A DNA stretch of 64,000 bases. It comes from an uncultured Eggerthella sp. (GTDB taxonomy: Bacteria > Actinomycetota > Coriobacteriia > Coriobacteriales > Eggerthellaceae). The first letter of the stretch is position 1. Each line of letters opens with the position of its first letter. Made by a program: the position numbers and the translations under genes. The notes beneath the pieces were generated by a model that saw only the letters and a program-made list of their open reading frames with translations, did not search any database and was not told the DNA's origin. The stretch is taken from the NCBI GenBank assembly GCA_937998355.1, contig CALLDI010000007.1, positions 310,001 through 374,000 on the forward strand. The letters run 5' to 3'. Shown piece after piece: positions 1 to 8,427 of this stretch.

Positions 1-315
1 ATAGACGTTCACGAACCAGAACTTCTCGAACTCGCAGATGACCACACGACCTTCCGTGTCGAGTTCGGGCACGCCTACCTCGTGGATGACCTGGAGCGGC
101 TCTTCTTTCGAGAAGACCGCCGTACCTGAATAGCCCTTCCGCTCGGCATAGCTCCAATTCTGCGTATAGCCTGGCAGGTCGAGTTCGATCTGCCCCTCTT
201 GAAGCTTGGTCTCTTGCAGGGCGAACACATCCGCGTTCAGCTCGGTGAACACATCGAGAAAGCCCTTCTTCATGATGGCACGCAGGCCATTCACGTTCCA
301 TGAAACGAGACGCAT
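1..315 (-). CDS. xthA: exodeoxyribonuclease III (partial)
   Basis: This is the N-terminal 105 residues of an exonuclease III/AP endonuclease; the rest lies beyond the window start. It opens MRLVSWNVNGLRA, the metal-binding Asn of the EEP fold, and continues with LNADVFALQETKL, whose Glu is the conserved Mg2+ ligand, and GYSGTAVFSK, typical of the family. The enzyme would cleave at abasic sites and trim 3' ends in base-excision repair in the cytoplasm. The start is the ATG ending at 315. The next gene upstream on the same strand ends six bases away, so the two may be co-transcribed. Family membership is clear; whether it is the XthA or ExoA subtype cannot be judged from the fragment. Confidence 0.93.
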   Translation of the reverse strand, partial: MRLVSWNVNGLRAIMKKGFLDVFTELNADVFALQETKLQEGQIELDLPGYTQNWSYAERKGYSGTAVFSKEEPLQVIHEVGVPELDTEGRVVICEFEKFWFVNVY

Positions 316-320
316 GGGAT

Positions 321-1010
321 CTAGGAACGCTTTCGGGATGCTTTTTTAGCAGCCTTCGCTTCTTCCTTAGCGATGGCTTCTTTCTTCGCTTGCTTGCGAG
401 CAGCCGTAGCCTCTTTGGAGCGATCTTCCTTGATGCTGCCGCCGCGGGCTGCCTTACGTAAAGGACGGATCTTGATCGCGTCGACCGCGACCGCTGCGAT
501 GAGGAACGCATAGCCCAGACCGAAGAAGATCATGGACATGGTGGCATCGTCGACGAAGAGCTCTGGCGCGAGCACAGGAGGAATGAGCGAACAAATGCCC
601 AGGCCGATGACGATCCACCAGATGGTGCGCCATTTCTTATATTCTTTCGTGCCTGGATTGAGGTATTTCTGGCGAGCAGCTTTCTTCGTCTCTTCAGAAA
701 GGCCTTCCGTGGAGTCCATGGCTTCGGAGCCTTCCATGTCGTTGAGCGTCCACTTGCCCTTCTTCTTGCCCTGCTGATCAGCCGCCTCAGCTGCCTCGGC
801 AGCCTTCCTCTGCTGCGACTTGCTCATCTTCACGGGCTCTTCCTTCTTCTTGAAACGGTCCATGAAGCTCTTCTTGGGCTTCGCGTTCGGATCGGCGATA
901 TAGACGGTGGAAGCTGCCTTCGTAGCCGGCTTCGCTGATGCAGCGGACTTGCGGGTCTTGCCGCCTTCACGCTGCTGGTAACGCTCGTTCAAGGGATTGC
1001 GCTGTGACAT
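321..1010 (-). CDS. hypothetical two-pass membrane protein with charged tails
   Basis: The 229-residue protein has a long Lys/Ala/Glu-rich cytoplasmic-type N-terminus (about 1-125), two hydrophobic segments near residues 131-151 and 158-178, and a strongly basic Lys/Ala/Arg tail ending KKASRKRS. The start is supported by GAAGGAG upstream. I recognise no catalytic motif. It sits between xthA and purC on the same strand with short gaps. The charged, repetitive tails resemble small actinobacterial membrane proteins of unknown role; nucleic-acid or membrane anchoring is only a guess. Confidence 0.7.
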   Translation of the reverse strand: MSQRNPLNERYQQREGGKTRKSAASAKPATKAASTVYIADPNAKPKKSFMDRFKKKEEPVKMSKSQQRKAAEAAEAADQQGKKKGKWTLNDMEGSEAMDSTEGLSEETKKAARQKYLNPGTKEYKKWRTIWWIVIGLGICSLIPPVLAPELFVDDATMSMIFFGLGYAFLIAAVAVDAIKIRPLRKAARGGSIKEDRSKEATAARKQAKKEAIAKEEAKAAKKASRKRS

Positions 1011-1069
1011 GCCTTATGGTCTCCTTCAGTGATTCTTGTCTTCGCTGGCGATCGAGTATCGTTTTCGAT

Positions 1070-1945
1070 CTACTGGGCGACGAAGGTCTTGCCCGTGATC
1101 TTCTCGTAGGCCTGGATGTATTTTTCGCTGGTAGCTTGGATGACGTCCTTCGGAAGGTGCGGAGGTTCGCCCGTACGGTCCCAGTTCGCGTTGAGCCAAT
1201 TGCGCACGAATTGCTTGTCAAAGCTGGGCTGCTCGACACCTTCGATGTAGGTGTCCACTGCCCAGAAACGCGACGAGTCAGGCGTGAGCACTTCGTCACC
1301 CAGGATGATAGTGTCGCCCACCTTGCCGAACTCGAGCTTCGTGTCGGCGATGATGATGCCGCGTTCGCGAGCATGCTCGGCCGCGCGATCATAGATGGAC
1401 AGCGTGAGGTTCTTGATGGCTTCTGCGTCGTCGAAACCGATCAGATCGACGGTCTGATCGAAGCTGATGTTCTCGTCGTGGTCGCCGATCTCCGCCTTCG
1501 TGGAAGGCGTGAAGATGGGGTTGGGCAGACGCGATGAATTGATGAGCCCTTCAGGAAGCTCGATACCGCAGACCGCACCCGTTGCCTGATAGTCTTTCAG
1601 GCCCGAACCCGTAAGATAACCACGCACGATGCATTCGACCGAGAACATGTCGGCTTTCTTCACCAACATGAAACGACCCGCCAGATAATCCGCATACGGC
1701 TTGAACTGTTCGGGAAGATCGGCCACATCAGCCGAGATGAGATGATTCTCCACCACATCCGAGAGCAGATCGAACCAGAAGCAAGAAAGCTGCGTGAGCA
1801 CTTGGCCCTTGTAAGGGATGTCGTCTTTCAGGATGTAGTCGAATGCAGAAATACGGTCGGTCGCGACAAGAAGCAGCTTGTCTCCCAGATCATACAGATC
1901 GCGAACTTTGCCCTGTGCATCGGGCTTGATATCGATTCCTGACAT
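1070..1945 (-). CDS. purC: phosphoribosylaminoimidazole-succinocarboxamide synthase
   Basis: SAICAR synthetase joins aspartate to CAIR with ATP in purine synthesis. The 291-residue product shows the family motifs GKVRDLYDLGDKLLLVATDRISAFD near residues 11-35, RGYLTGSGLKDY near 110, and EIGDHDENIS near 150. The ATG at 1945 is chosen because it is preceded by AGAAAGGA at good spacing and matches the usual N-terminus; an in-frame upstream start would add 18 poorly conserved residues. It stands alone rather than in a pur cluster: purB, purD and purA occur elsewhere in the window as separate genes. Confidence 0.96.
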   Translation of the reverse strand: MSGIDIKPDAQGKVRDLYDLGDKLLLVATDRISAFDYILKDDIPYKGQVLTQLSCFWFDLLSDVVENHLISADVADLPEQFKPYADYLAGRFMLVKKADMFSVECIVRGYLTGSGLKDYQATGAVCGIELPEGLINSSRLPNPIFTPSTKAEIGDHDENISFDQTVDLIGFDDAEAIKNLTLSIYDRAAEHARERGIIIADTKLEFGKVGDTIILGDEVLTPDSSRFWAVDTYIEGVEQPSFDKQFVRNWLNANWDRTGEPPHLPKDVIQATSEKYIQAYEKITGKTFVAQ

Positions 1946-2074
1946 ATCGGTCCTTTCTGACCCACGCTTCGCCTTCGGCTTCCTCGTATGAAGAAGCATT
2001 TTTTCAGTAAGCCTCTATTATGAAACATTTCGTGCGCGAGCGGGCGTGAAAGGAGGATTTTCTCATACTTAATC

Positions 2075-3529
2075 TTAATTGCTGATGCCGAGGCGCTTCG
2101 ACTTGCCTTTGCGCAGCACGGTCCTGCTGTAGAGCGGAATGTAGATGGTGAAGCGAGCGCCTTCGTTCGGGCGGCCTTCAGCACGCACCCAGCCATTATG
2201 GCGATCGGCGATCTCCTTCACGACCGACAGGCCGATGCCGAGGCCACCCGATTCGCGCGTGCGCCCTGCATCCGCTCGCCAGAAACGCGAGAAGACGTTC
2301 TTGGCTTCCTCAGCGGCGAAGCCGATGCCCGTGTCCTGCACCGTGATCTTGCCCATCAGGTCGCCCTGCGTGACCGAGACCTTGATCGATCCGCCTTCGG
2401 GCGTGTAGCGCACCGCATTCGAGATGAGATTCGCCGTAGCTTGGCGCAACATGTCCGCATTGCCGAACACGAAGACATGCGGATCGTGGTGGTAGGTGAA
2501 CGACAGCCCCGACTCTTCCACGTAGGCCTGGTGCGCGGTGACCACCGTGTCCACCATCTCGACCAGATCGACCTTCGCGAACTCGACCGGATTCGCACGA
2601 TTCTCCAGGCGAGAGAGTTTGAGCAGCGCGTCGACCAAGCGGCTGAGACGACGCACCTCGGAATTGAGCGTTTCGAGGCGTTCTTCATCCGCTTCGAAAA
2701 CGCCGTCTATCATCGCCTCGACCGTGGATTGGATAGCCATGAGCGGCGTGCGCAATTCGTGCGCGACGTCGGTGACCAGACGACGTTCCATATCGCGATT
2801 CGCTTCGACCGCATCGGCCATCTGGTCGAAGGTCTTGCCCAGACGCGCGATCTCGTCGTCGCCTGCCATGTTCGTACGCGCCGAGTAGTTGCCTTCCTTC
2901 AGCGCGCGAGCCGCATTGGTGATGCTGTTGATAGGACGCGAGAGCAGGCGCGCCAGGATGAATCCTGCGAGCACTGCGACCAGCACCGAGAAGAGCGACG
3001 CGAAGATCATGGCCTGATAGGATTTGTTCCTGAAGTCTTGATCCGCCTGCGTGAGCAGCGTTTCCGATCCGAACACGCGCACGTAGACCGTGCCGACCTG
3101 CTTATCGTCCACGACGATGGGAGCAGAGGCGGTGTTGCGCTCGTTCTCAGGAAGCGAGGGGCCAAGATTGGAATGGATGCCGCTGTTGTAGACGACCGAT
3201 CCATCGGAAGAGACGATCTGGATGCTGACAGTGTCGTAGAGCGCGGCCGCGGAGTTCGCCGCAGCGAGCGCGCCGCTGTACCAGTCGTTCGGAGCGGTCT
3301 CGAAGCTCTGCGCGACCGAATCCGCTACCGATTCCGCCAGATTCTCCATGTTCTCTCGCGTATAGCTTTGGAAATACTGTTCCCACACGAACGAGAGCAT
3401 GCCGACCGCTACCAACGCGGTCATGAGCGCGATGGCCGCGAACGACACGGTGATGCGCGCAGTGAAGGTGAAGCCCCGTTTGGACTTTCCTTCGCTCTCT
3501 TCGTCGTATTCCACGTCCTCTTCGACCAT
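2075..3529 (-). CDS. membrane sensor histidine kinase
   Basis: The 484-residue kinase has membrane segments at about 27-49 and 173-196 flanking an extracellular sensor region, a HAMP linker (about 197-249), a HisKA domain with phospho-acceptor His257 in VAHELRTPL, and an HATPase domain with the N box NLISNAVRYTP, G1 DTGIGF and G2 GGLGIGLSVV. It is encoded directly downstream of its response regulator (41-base gap) and should pass phosphate to it. The ligand is not evident from the extracellular part. Similar to MtrB/PhoR-type kinases in layout, but the specific role is unknown. Confidence 0.93.
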   Translation of the reverse strand: MVEEDVEYDEESEGKSKRGFTFTARITVSFAAIALMTALVAVGMLSFVWEQYFQSYTRENMENLAESVADSVAQSFETAPNDWYSGALAAANSAAALYDTVSIQIVSSDGSVVYNSGIHSNLGPSLPENERNTASAPIVVDDKQVGTVYVRVFGSETLLTQADQDFRNKSYQAMIFASLFSVLVAVLAGFILARLLSRPINSITNAARALKEGNYSARTNMAGDDEIARLGKTFDQMADAVEANRDMERRLVTDVAHELRTPLMAIQSTVEAMIDGVFEADEERLETLNSEVRRLSRLVDALLKLSRLENRANPVEFAKVDLVEMVDTVVTAHQAYVEESGLSFTYHHDPHVFVFGNADMLRQATANLISNAVRYTPEGGSIKVSVTQGDLMGKITVQDTGIGFAAEEAKNVFSRFWRADAGRTRESGGLGIGLSVVKEIADRHNGWVRAEGRPNEGARFTIYIPLYSRTVLRKGKSKRLGISN

Positions 3530-3570
3530 ACGTCCAATCCTGAAGGGAACTTACGTGCGAGACGGACGCG

Positions 3571-4281
3571 TTATTGGTTCGCTTTGGTGGGATCTTCGAA
3601 GCGGTAGCCCACGCCGTGAACGGTGTGCAGCCACTTCGGATTGCGTGGATTGTCGCCGATCTTGGCGCGCAGATTCTTCACGTGTGAGTCGATGGTGCGC
3701 TCATAGCCCTCGAAATCGTAGCCGAGCACCTTCTCGACCAGCTCCATGCGCGAATACACGCGGCCCGGATAGCGGCACAATGTGGTGAGCAGCTTGAATT
3801 CGCTGGCGGTGAGATCGACCACTTCATCGTTCACGAGGATCTTATGACCCGAGATGTCGATGGTGAGTTCGCCGAACTCGAGCACTTCGCGCTGCGGTTC
3901 GGAGTCGGAATGAACGCGGCGCAACAGCGCACGAACGCGCGCGACCAGCTCACGCGGGCTGAAGGGCTTCACCAGATAGTCGTCCGCGCCGAGCTCGAGA
4001 CCGATGATTCGATCTTCGACCTCGCCTTTCGCGGTAAGCATGATGATGGGCGTGTCGGAATTATCGCGAATGACGCGGCACACGCGCTCGCCCGGAACGC
4101 GTGGAAGCATGAGGTCGAGGATGACCAGATCGAAATGGTGGCGCGAAAATTCTTCGAGCGCTTCCTGACCATCGCCCACGGCGACGACCTGATAGTTCTC
4201 ACGCTGCAAATATGCTGCGACCGCATCGCGGATCGCCTTTTCATCTTCGACCAAAAGAATACGTCGGGTATCGTTGCTCAT
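3571..4281 (-). CDS. OmpR-family response regulator
   Basis: The 236-residue regulator has a receiver domain (about 8-120) with acidic pocket VEDE, phospho-acceptor Asp about 56 in LVILDLMLP and a conserved Lys in LVKPFSPREL, followed by a winged-helix DNA-binding domain (about 140-230) ending VHGVGYRFEDP. The ATG at 4281 has AAGGAG seven bases upstream; the frame is open for 13 more codons but these look non-conserved. It is first in a two-gene unit with the sensor kinase and is divergent from the Tat-signal protein at 4491, with an inverted repeat in the shared upstream region. Confidence 0.94.
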   Translation of the reverse strand: MSNDTRRILLVEDEKAIRDAVAAYLQRENYQVVAVGDGQEALEEFSRHHFDLVILDLMLPRVPGERVCRVIRDNSDTPIIMLTAKGEVEDRIIGLELGADDYLVKPFSPRELVARVRALLRRVHSDSEPQREVLEFGELTIDISGHKILVNDEVVDLTASEFKLLTTLCRYPGRVYSRMELVEKVLGYDFEGYERTIDSHVKNLRAKIGDNPRNPKWLHTVHGVGYRFEDPTKANQ

Positions 4282-4399
4282 AGTTAGCTCCTTACACAAA
4301 GGATATGTTCGAAATCTCACAAAGAACCACTAAGGTGATCTGCGAGTGCACTAGTCTGTGTTTGGGTTTATTGTAGCAATTAGCATCTCATCTCGATGC

Positions 4400-4420
4400 T
4401 TTGACACTCAAATGTCACAA
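4400..4420. promoter_or_regulatory. inverted repeat in divergent upstream region
   Basis: TTTGACA, a six-base spacer and TGTCACAA form an imperfect dyad between the response regulator and the plus-strand Tat-signal gene. It may be an operator for one or both genes, possibly for the adjacent response regulator itself. No binding evidence exists beyond symmetry and position. Confidence 0.3.
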
Positions 4421-4490
4421 TAACCCTGCGTATTCACACAGCCTTCACGAGCTCGTGGGAAACGCCCTACAGGCAACAGAAAGAAGCACC

Positions 4491-5954
4491 GTGCCGCAGA
4501 AACGCACTTCAAAGACCCCCGCGACGAAAGCACGCCCGACCAAGCGCAATGGCAAAGCGAGCCATGCGCGTACGTCCTCCTCTTCGTTCACGCGCGTACG
4601 TCCTCCTCGCACAGGAAGGCACAGTGCGTTCGGCTCGCAAGGTCGTGCTGGTTCAGCGGCGAATTCCAGCGCGAACGCCACGGGTGCTGCGGGGCCTTTC
4701 TCTCCTGAAGTGCTCCTGACGCGCCGAAACCTGCTCATCGGTGCGGGTGTGGTGGGCGGTCTTGTCGCGGTCGGCGGCATCAGCAGCGCCGCTTCGAGCG
4801 CATTCTCGGCGGGAGACAGCATCGAGACCCTTTCGGTACCTGCGGATTCCGTGACCGAACTGGCTGATCTGAACGAGATCCCTTACGGCGACTACGTCAA
4901 GCTGTCGATCTCGAAGACGTTGCCTTTCGGCAGTCTGGTCTGGGCCGATAACGACACCGTGGCAGCATGTCTCTGCCCCACCGAACAAGCTCGGCCGCTG
5001 AACACCATTCGTCTGTTCTATTTCGCGTCAGCCAATCTCGTCGAGGTGATGAAGGAACCGCAAGGTATGGACGAGGGCTTCGATGTCTACGATGTGCGTT
5101 GCAGCACTGAAGGTGTCGTCTGGACCGAGTGCAACATCTACGAGAATTCATGGCGCATCTATACCGCTCAGCTCGATAACGCGCAGCTGGAGAACATCCA
5201 GCTGGTGGACGAAGGTGACACGAACTGGATCACCCCATCCATCGCAGCCTCTGGCAATGCTGCGTTCTGGCAAGTGGCCCCTGAACCGAATGGGCAGTTC
5301 GCCAAAGAGAAGGCGGAATTGCGTGCCGTGCATTTCGGGGAGAGCTCCTATCAGCAGGTCTGTGAAGCGCTTCAGTCCTTCGCCTGCCGCATCGTCGCAA
5401 CGAATGATGGCGTCGTGGCTGCTCCGCGCCTGAACTCCTCGACGCGCTACTATCAGCTGACCAAGTTCCTCGCCTCCGATTTCAGCGTGGCCGATGAACT
5501 CGTACTGCCTCATGGCATGACGCCTTGCAACATCGGATACGGCAAGAGCGGCTTCTCGTTCGCATTCGACAACATCTATAACTATGGAGATGGCATCTCG
5601 AATCTGGGAACCTACACGCCCATGAAGGCGGTCACGCCCTACGAATACGACGGACTTCCCTGGTTCAGGTTCGGGCGCACGCCCTCGGCAACGCCTGGTT
5701 GGTGCGACGAATGGTACGTCGTGAAATCCACGCGCGCGATCTGCGGTGTTCACTTCGCCAGCAAGAACTTCTTCATGATCGATATCCCTAACGACACCGA
5801 TTCGTACGGGGAATATCTCGTCTCTTCGGGATCATGCAACAATATCGTCGGATTGTGCCAGATCACCAGCACGACCGAAGATGTTGAAGACCATGCGCTC
5901 CTGCGTGTCTTCGTGCCGACCTCCAAGAGCCTCGGCGACCCATTCGTTCAATAA
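4491..5954 (+). CDS. Tat-signal exported protein of unknown function
   Basis: The product (487 residues from the GTG at 4491) begins with a basic, Ser/Thr-rich stretch, then a twin-arginine motif LTRRNLLIGAG followed by a hydrophobic, Gly/Ala/Val-rich h-region, about residues 75-105. The mature part is rich in Trp, Tyr and short strand-like segments (for example VVWTECN, WRIYTA) consistent with a beta-propeller-like exported domain, though I see no metal or catalytic signature. The start is uncertain: the frame is open from a TTG at 4401, which overlaps the TTGACA of an inverted repeat, and a GTG at 4455 is also possible. Two copies of a 17-bp direct repeat (4566-4582 and 4592-4608) lie in the N-terminal coding part in different frames. 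It converges on purB. Confidence 0.75.
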   Translation: MPQKRTSKTPATKARPTKRNGKASHARTSSSSFTRVRPPRTGRHSAFGSQGRAGSAANSSANATGAAGPFSPEVLLTRRNLLIGAGVVGGLVAVGGISSAASSAFSAGDSIETLSVPADSVTELADLNEIPYGDYVKLSISKTLPFGSLVWADNDTVAACLCPTEQARPLNTIRLFYFASANLVEVMKEPQGMDEGFDVYDVRCSTEGVVWTECNIYENSWRIYTAQLDNAQLENIQLVDEGDTNWITPSIAASGNAAFWQVAPEPNGQFAKEKAELRAVHFGESSYQQVCEALQSFACRIVATNDGVVAAPRLNSSTRYYQLTKFLASDFSVADELVLPHGMTPCNIGYGKSGFSFAFDNIYNYGDGISNLGTYTPMKAVTPYEYDGLPWFRFGRTPSATPGWCDEWYVVKSTRAICGVHFASKNFFMIDIPNDTDSYGEYLVSSGSCNNIVGLCQITSTTEDVEDHALLRVFVPTSKSLGDPFVQ

Positions 5955-6101
5955 CTGCTGTTCAGGGAGATAAGATCGAGACCCGCTTCCCTGTTCGCGA
6001 ATCAGCTACGCAGATTCGCTCATGCGTCGCTACGCTGTCCGGGTCTTAGTAATAAGAATTCAGCCGACAGCGAGTCTCGCTCTTATCTCCCTGAACAGTT
6101 A
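5952..6101. repeat. structured intergenic repeat, copy A
   Basis: Outer arms of about 28-31 bases (5952-5982 and 6074-6101) are inverted copies differing mainly by a two-base insertion. Between them lie the box GACCCGCTTCCCTGTTCGCG (5980-5999), a small hairpin CGAATC/GATTCG, the sequence CTCATGCG, and an inner hairpin with stems CGCTGTC and GACAGCG whose loop holds AATAAGA (6051-6057). The same plan, including the identical 20-base box, occurs at 56942-57101. Copy A starts at the stop codon of the Tat-signal gene and lies between convergent genes, so a terminator or RNA-stability role is possible. Confidence 0.75.
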
Positions 6102-6112
6102 CTGAGCGAATG

Positions 6113-6245
6113 CTTGACTTCTGCGCTTGGTTGGAGGACGCAGGTGACTTGGCCAAAGCGAGGGAGAAATCCACTTCGCGCACGCGAAGTTAGTTCGACC
6201 GAAGCGACGCCGGAACCTGCGCTTTCAGCCAAGCGCAGAAGCAAG
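6113..6245. repeat. second long inverted repeat (copy C), downstream of purB
   Basis: Imperfect outer arms at 6113-6145 and 6215-6245 share CTTCTGCGCTTGG and CAGGT in inverted form, and a perfect inner hairpin ACTTCGCG-ca-CGCGAAGT sits at 6173-6190. Size and plan resemble copy A next to it, but the 20-base box of A and B is not present, so homology is uncertain. Together A and C fill the 309-base gap between the convergent genes. Confidence 0.55.
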
Positions 6246-6263
6246 TTGTGATCTGTTTTGAAT

Positions 6264-7607
6264 CTAGAACGTGAGGTCTTCGAGGCGTTCGAAGACGATG
6301 TCCTTGCGCGTGAGGAAATCCCATGGATCGAAGATCTCGTCGAGCACTTCCTTCGTAAGATGCGCATCGGGGTCCGCCTCGAGGCGTTCACGATACGTGG
6401 GGCCATCGACCGCGTTCTGAATGTCTTCCCATACCTTCATGGCGTTGCGCTGCACGATGACGTACGCATCTTCGCGTGAAATGCCCGTATCGACCAGTGC
6501 GAGGAGTACCTTCGAGGAGAAGATGAGCCCCTTCGTGCGCCACAGGTTATGCTCCATCTTGGCGGGATAGGTCTGCAGGCCATCGAGCATCCATTGCATC
6601 TTGCCGAACATGTAGTCGAGCGCGATGAAGCTATCTGCCAGCGCGACGCGCTCTGCACCCGAATGCGAGATATCGCGTTCGTACCACAGAGCCACATCGT
6701 CGTAGGCGACCTGAGCGTTCGCTTTCACGACGCGCGCGAGACCGCATACCCGCTCTGCAGTGATGGGGTTGCGCTTATGTGGCATGGCTGACGAACCCTT
6801 CTGGCCCTTCGTGAACGGCTCTTCAGCCTCGATCACATCGGACTGCTGCAGCAAGCGAACCTGCATCGCGATGGACTCGAGCGTAGAGGCCGTTACCGCG
6901 AGCGCGGACATGACCTGCGCATGACGATCGCGTGCGAGCACTTGGGTCGAAAGCGGATCGGGCGTGAGGCCGAGCTTCTCGCAGACGTATTCCTCTACGA
7001 AGGGGTCGATGCTCGAATACGTTCCGACCGCGCCTGAAATAGCGCCCGTCGCTGCAACTTCGCGCGCCTGCTCCATGCGAACAAGCGCGCGCTTGAGCGC
7101 CCAAGCCCAGCTGCCGAACTTCATGCCGAAGGTCATCGGTTCCGCATGGATACCGTGCGTGCGGCCGACGCAGAGCACGTTCTGGAATTCGAACGCGCGA
7201 CGCTTGCACGTCTCGCCCAGCTGCTTGATATCTTCGATGATGATGTCGCATGCTTGCACGATCTGGTAGGAAAGCGCCGTGTCGCCCAGGTCGGACGAGG
7301 TCATGCCATAGTGGACCCAGCGCGAAGGAGGCTCACTGCCCTCAGGGATATCGGCGTCGATGTATTCTGCCATGCACGTGGTGAACGCGATGACGTCGTG
7401 ATTGGTCACCTTTTCGATCTCGTCGATGCGGTCGACCGTGAAATCCGCATGATCGCGGATCCACTGCGCTTCTTCTTTGGTGATGCCGGACTTGCCGAGC
7501 TGCGCCTGAGCTTCACAGGCCAGCACCTCGATCTCTTTCCAGATGGCGAATTTGTTCTCAAGTTCCCAGATCTTGCCCATTTCTGGACGAGTGTAGCGAC
7601 CGATCAT
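6264..7607 (-). CDS. purB: adenylosuccinate lyase
   Basis: The 447-residue enzyme belongs to the fumarase/aspartase superfamily and releases fumarate from SAICAR and adenylosuccinate, acting twice in AMP synthesis. Visible motifs are RWVHYGMTSSDLGDTAL near residue 95, VGRTHGIHAEPMTFG near 145, and the signature SSAMPHKRNPITAE near 285 that carries the catalytic loop Ser. Length is normal for the bacterial short form. The ATG at 7607 has GAAAGGAC upstream. It is transcribed alone, converging on the Tat-signal gene. Confidence 0.97.
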   Translation of the reverse strand: MIGRYTRPEMGKIWELENKFAIWKEIEVLACEAQAQLGKSGITKEEAQWIRDHADFTVDRIDEIEKVTNHDVIAFTTCMAEYIDADIPEGSEPPSRWVHYGMTSSDLGDTALSYQIVQACDIIIEDIKQLGETCKRRAFEFQNVLCVGRTHGIHAEPMTFGMKFGSWAWALKRALVRMEQAREVAATGAISGAVGTYSSIDPFVEEYVCEKLGLTPDPLSTQVLARDRHAQVMSALAVTASTLESIAMQVRLLQQSDVIEAEEPFTKGQKGSSAMPHKRNPITAERVCGLARVVKANAQVAYDDVALWYERDISHSGAERVALADSFIALDYMFGKMQWMLDGLQTYPAKMEHNLWRTKGLIFSSKVLLALVDTGISREDAYVIVQRNAMKVWEDIQNAVDGPTYRERLEADPDAHLTKEVLDEIFDPWDFLTRKDIVFERLEDLTF

Positions 7608-7747
7608 CGGAAGTCCTTTCGAGTGTCGCGCTTCGAAGCGCCTCTGATCAATATCGCTATTTTACCCGATGCACAGGCGCACCGTGGCGTTCATTGAAGG
7701 GTTCATCAAGATTTAAAGGGACGACGGCAGACTGGTCACGAAACCGC

Positions 7748-8419
7748 TCAGAGCGAGCGGATGACGCGACGCGCTTCGTCAATAAGATCGGTATCGGCGG
7801 CCACGATGACCTGGTCGCCAGGATAGATGCGCGTGCTGCTGCGCACGACCTGAATATCGTCGTTATGGGAGACCGCTACCATGCGGATGCCATCGCTGAA
7901 TTCGATATCGAGCGCACGAACGCCCTCTTCAGCGCTGTGGTTCTTCATAGGAGGCACCGTGATGTCGATGAGGCCGACCTGGTCGTTGGTGAGGGTGACC
8001 GCGACCGACATCGAGCCGAGCATCGCTTCTTCCTGGATCATGCGGGCGATGAGCGCCGTGGACGAGATGCTCTCGATGCCGAGACGGCGGAAGATGCGCA
8101 GGTTCTTCGGGTCGTTCACGCGCGCGAGAGCACGGGAGATGCCGAACACGCGGCTTGCGATCTCGCACGCAGCCAAGTTGTCTTCATCCTGGCCAGCGGT
8201 GGCGACGAAGATATCCGCCTGCGGAACGCCCGCGTCCTCTTGACGCGCGACCTCGCAGCCATCGCCCTGGATGACGAGCACCGGGCCTTCCAACGTCTCT
8301 GAAAGATACGTGGCGGTCTGGGAATCCTCTTCGATGATAGCGACCTCGTTGCCTTCGCTGAGCAACGTGCGTGCCAGGTATTCACCGATCTTTCCTCCAC
8401 CAACGATCACGCAATACAT
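7748..8419 (-). CDS. TrkA-family potassium uptake regulator
   Basis: The 223-residue protein has an N-terminal Rossmann domain (MYCVIVGGGKIGEYLA, NAD-binding glycine motif) and a C-terminal TrkA-C/RCK_C domain from about residue 140. It would gate a Trk/Ktr-type K+ channel at the membrane in response to nucleotide. It follows a paralogous gene by eight bases, as in the actinobacterial ceoB/ceoC arrangement. No TrkH/KtrB channel gene is in the window, so the channel partner is elsewhere. Confidence 0.92.
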   Translation of the reverse strand: MYCVIVGGGKIGEYLARTLLSEGNEVAIIEEDSQTATYLSETLEGPVLVIQGDGCEVARQEDAGVPQADIFVATAGQDEDNLAACEIASRVFGISRALARVNDPKNLRIFRRLGIESISSTALIARMIQEEAMLGSMSVAVTLTNDQVGLIDITVPPMKNHSAEEGVRALDIEFSDGIRMVAVSHNDDIQVVRSSTRIYPGDQVIVAADTDLIDEARRVIRSL

Positions 8420-8427
8420 AACGACTC

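Noticed and set aside
4401..4490. N-terminal extension of the Tat-signal protein from a TTG
   Set aside because: The TTG is part of an inverted repeat, lacks a ribosome-binding site and adds poorly protein-like residues; a later GTG is more plausible.
5952..6101. Retron-type or CRISPR-type noncoding element
   Set aside because: There is no reverse transcriptase, cas gene or spacer array nearby; only the hairpin plan is suggestive.
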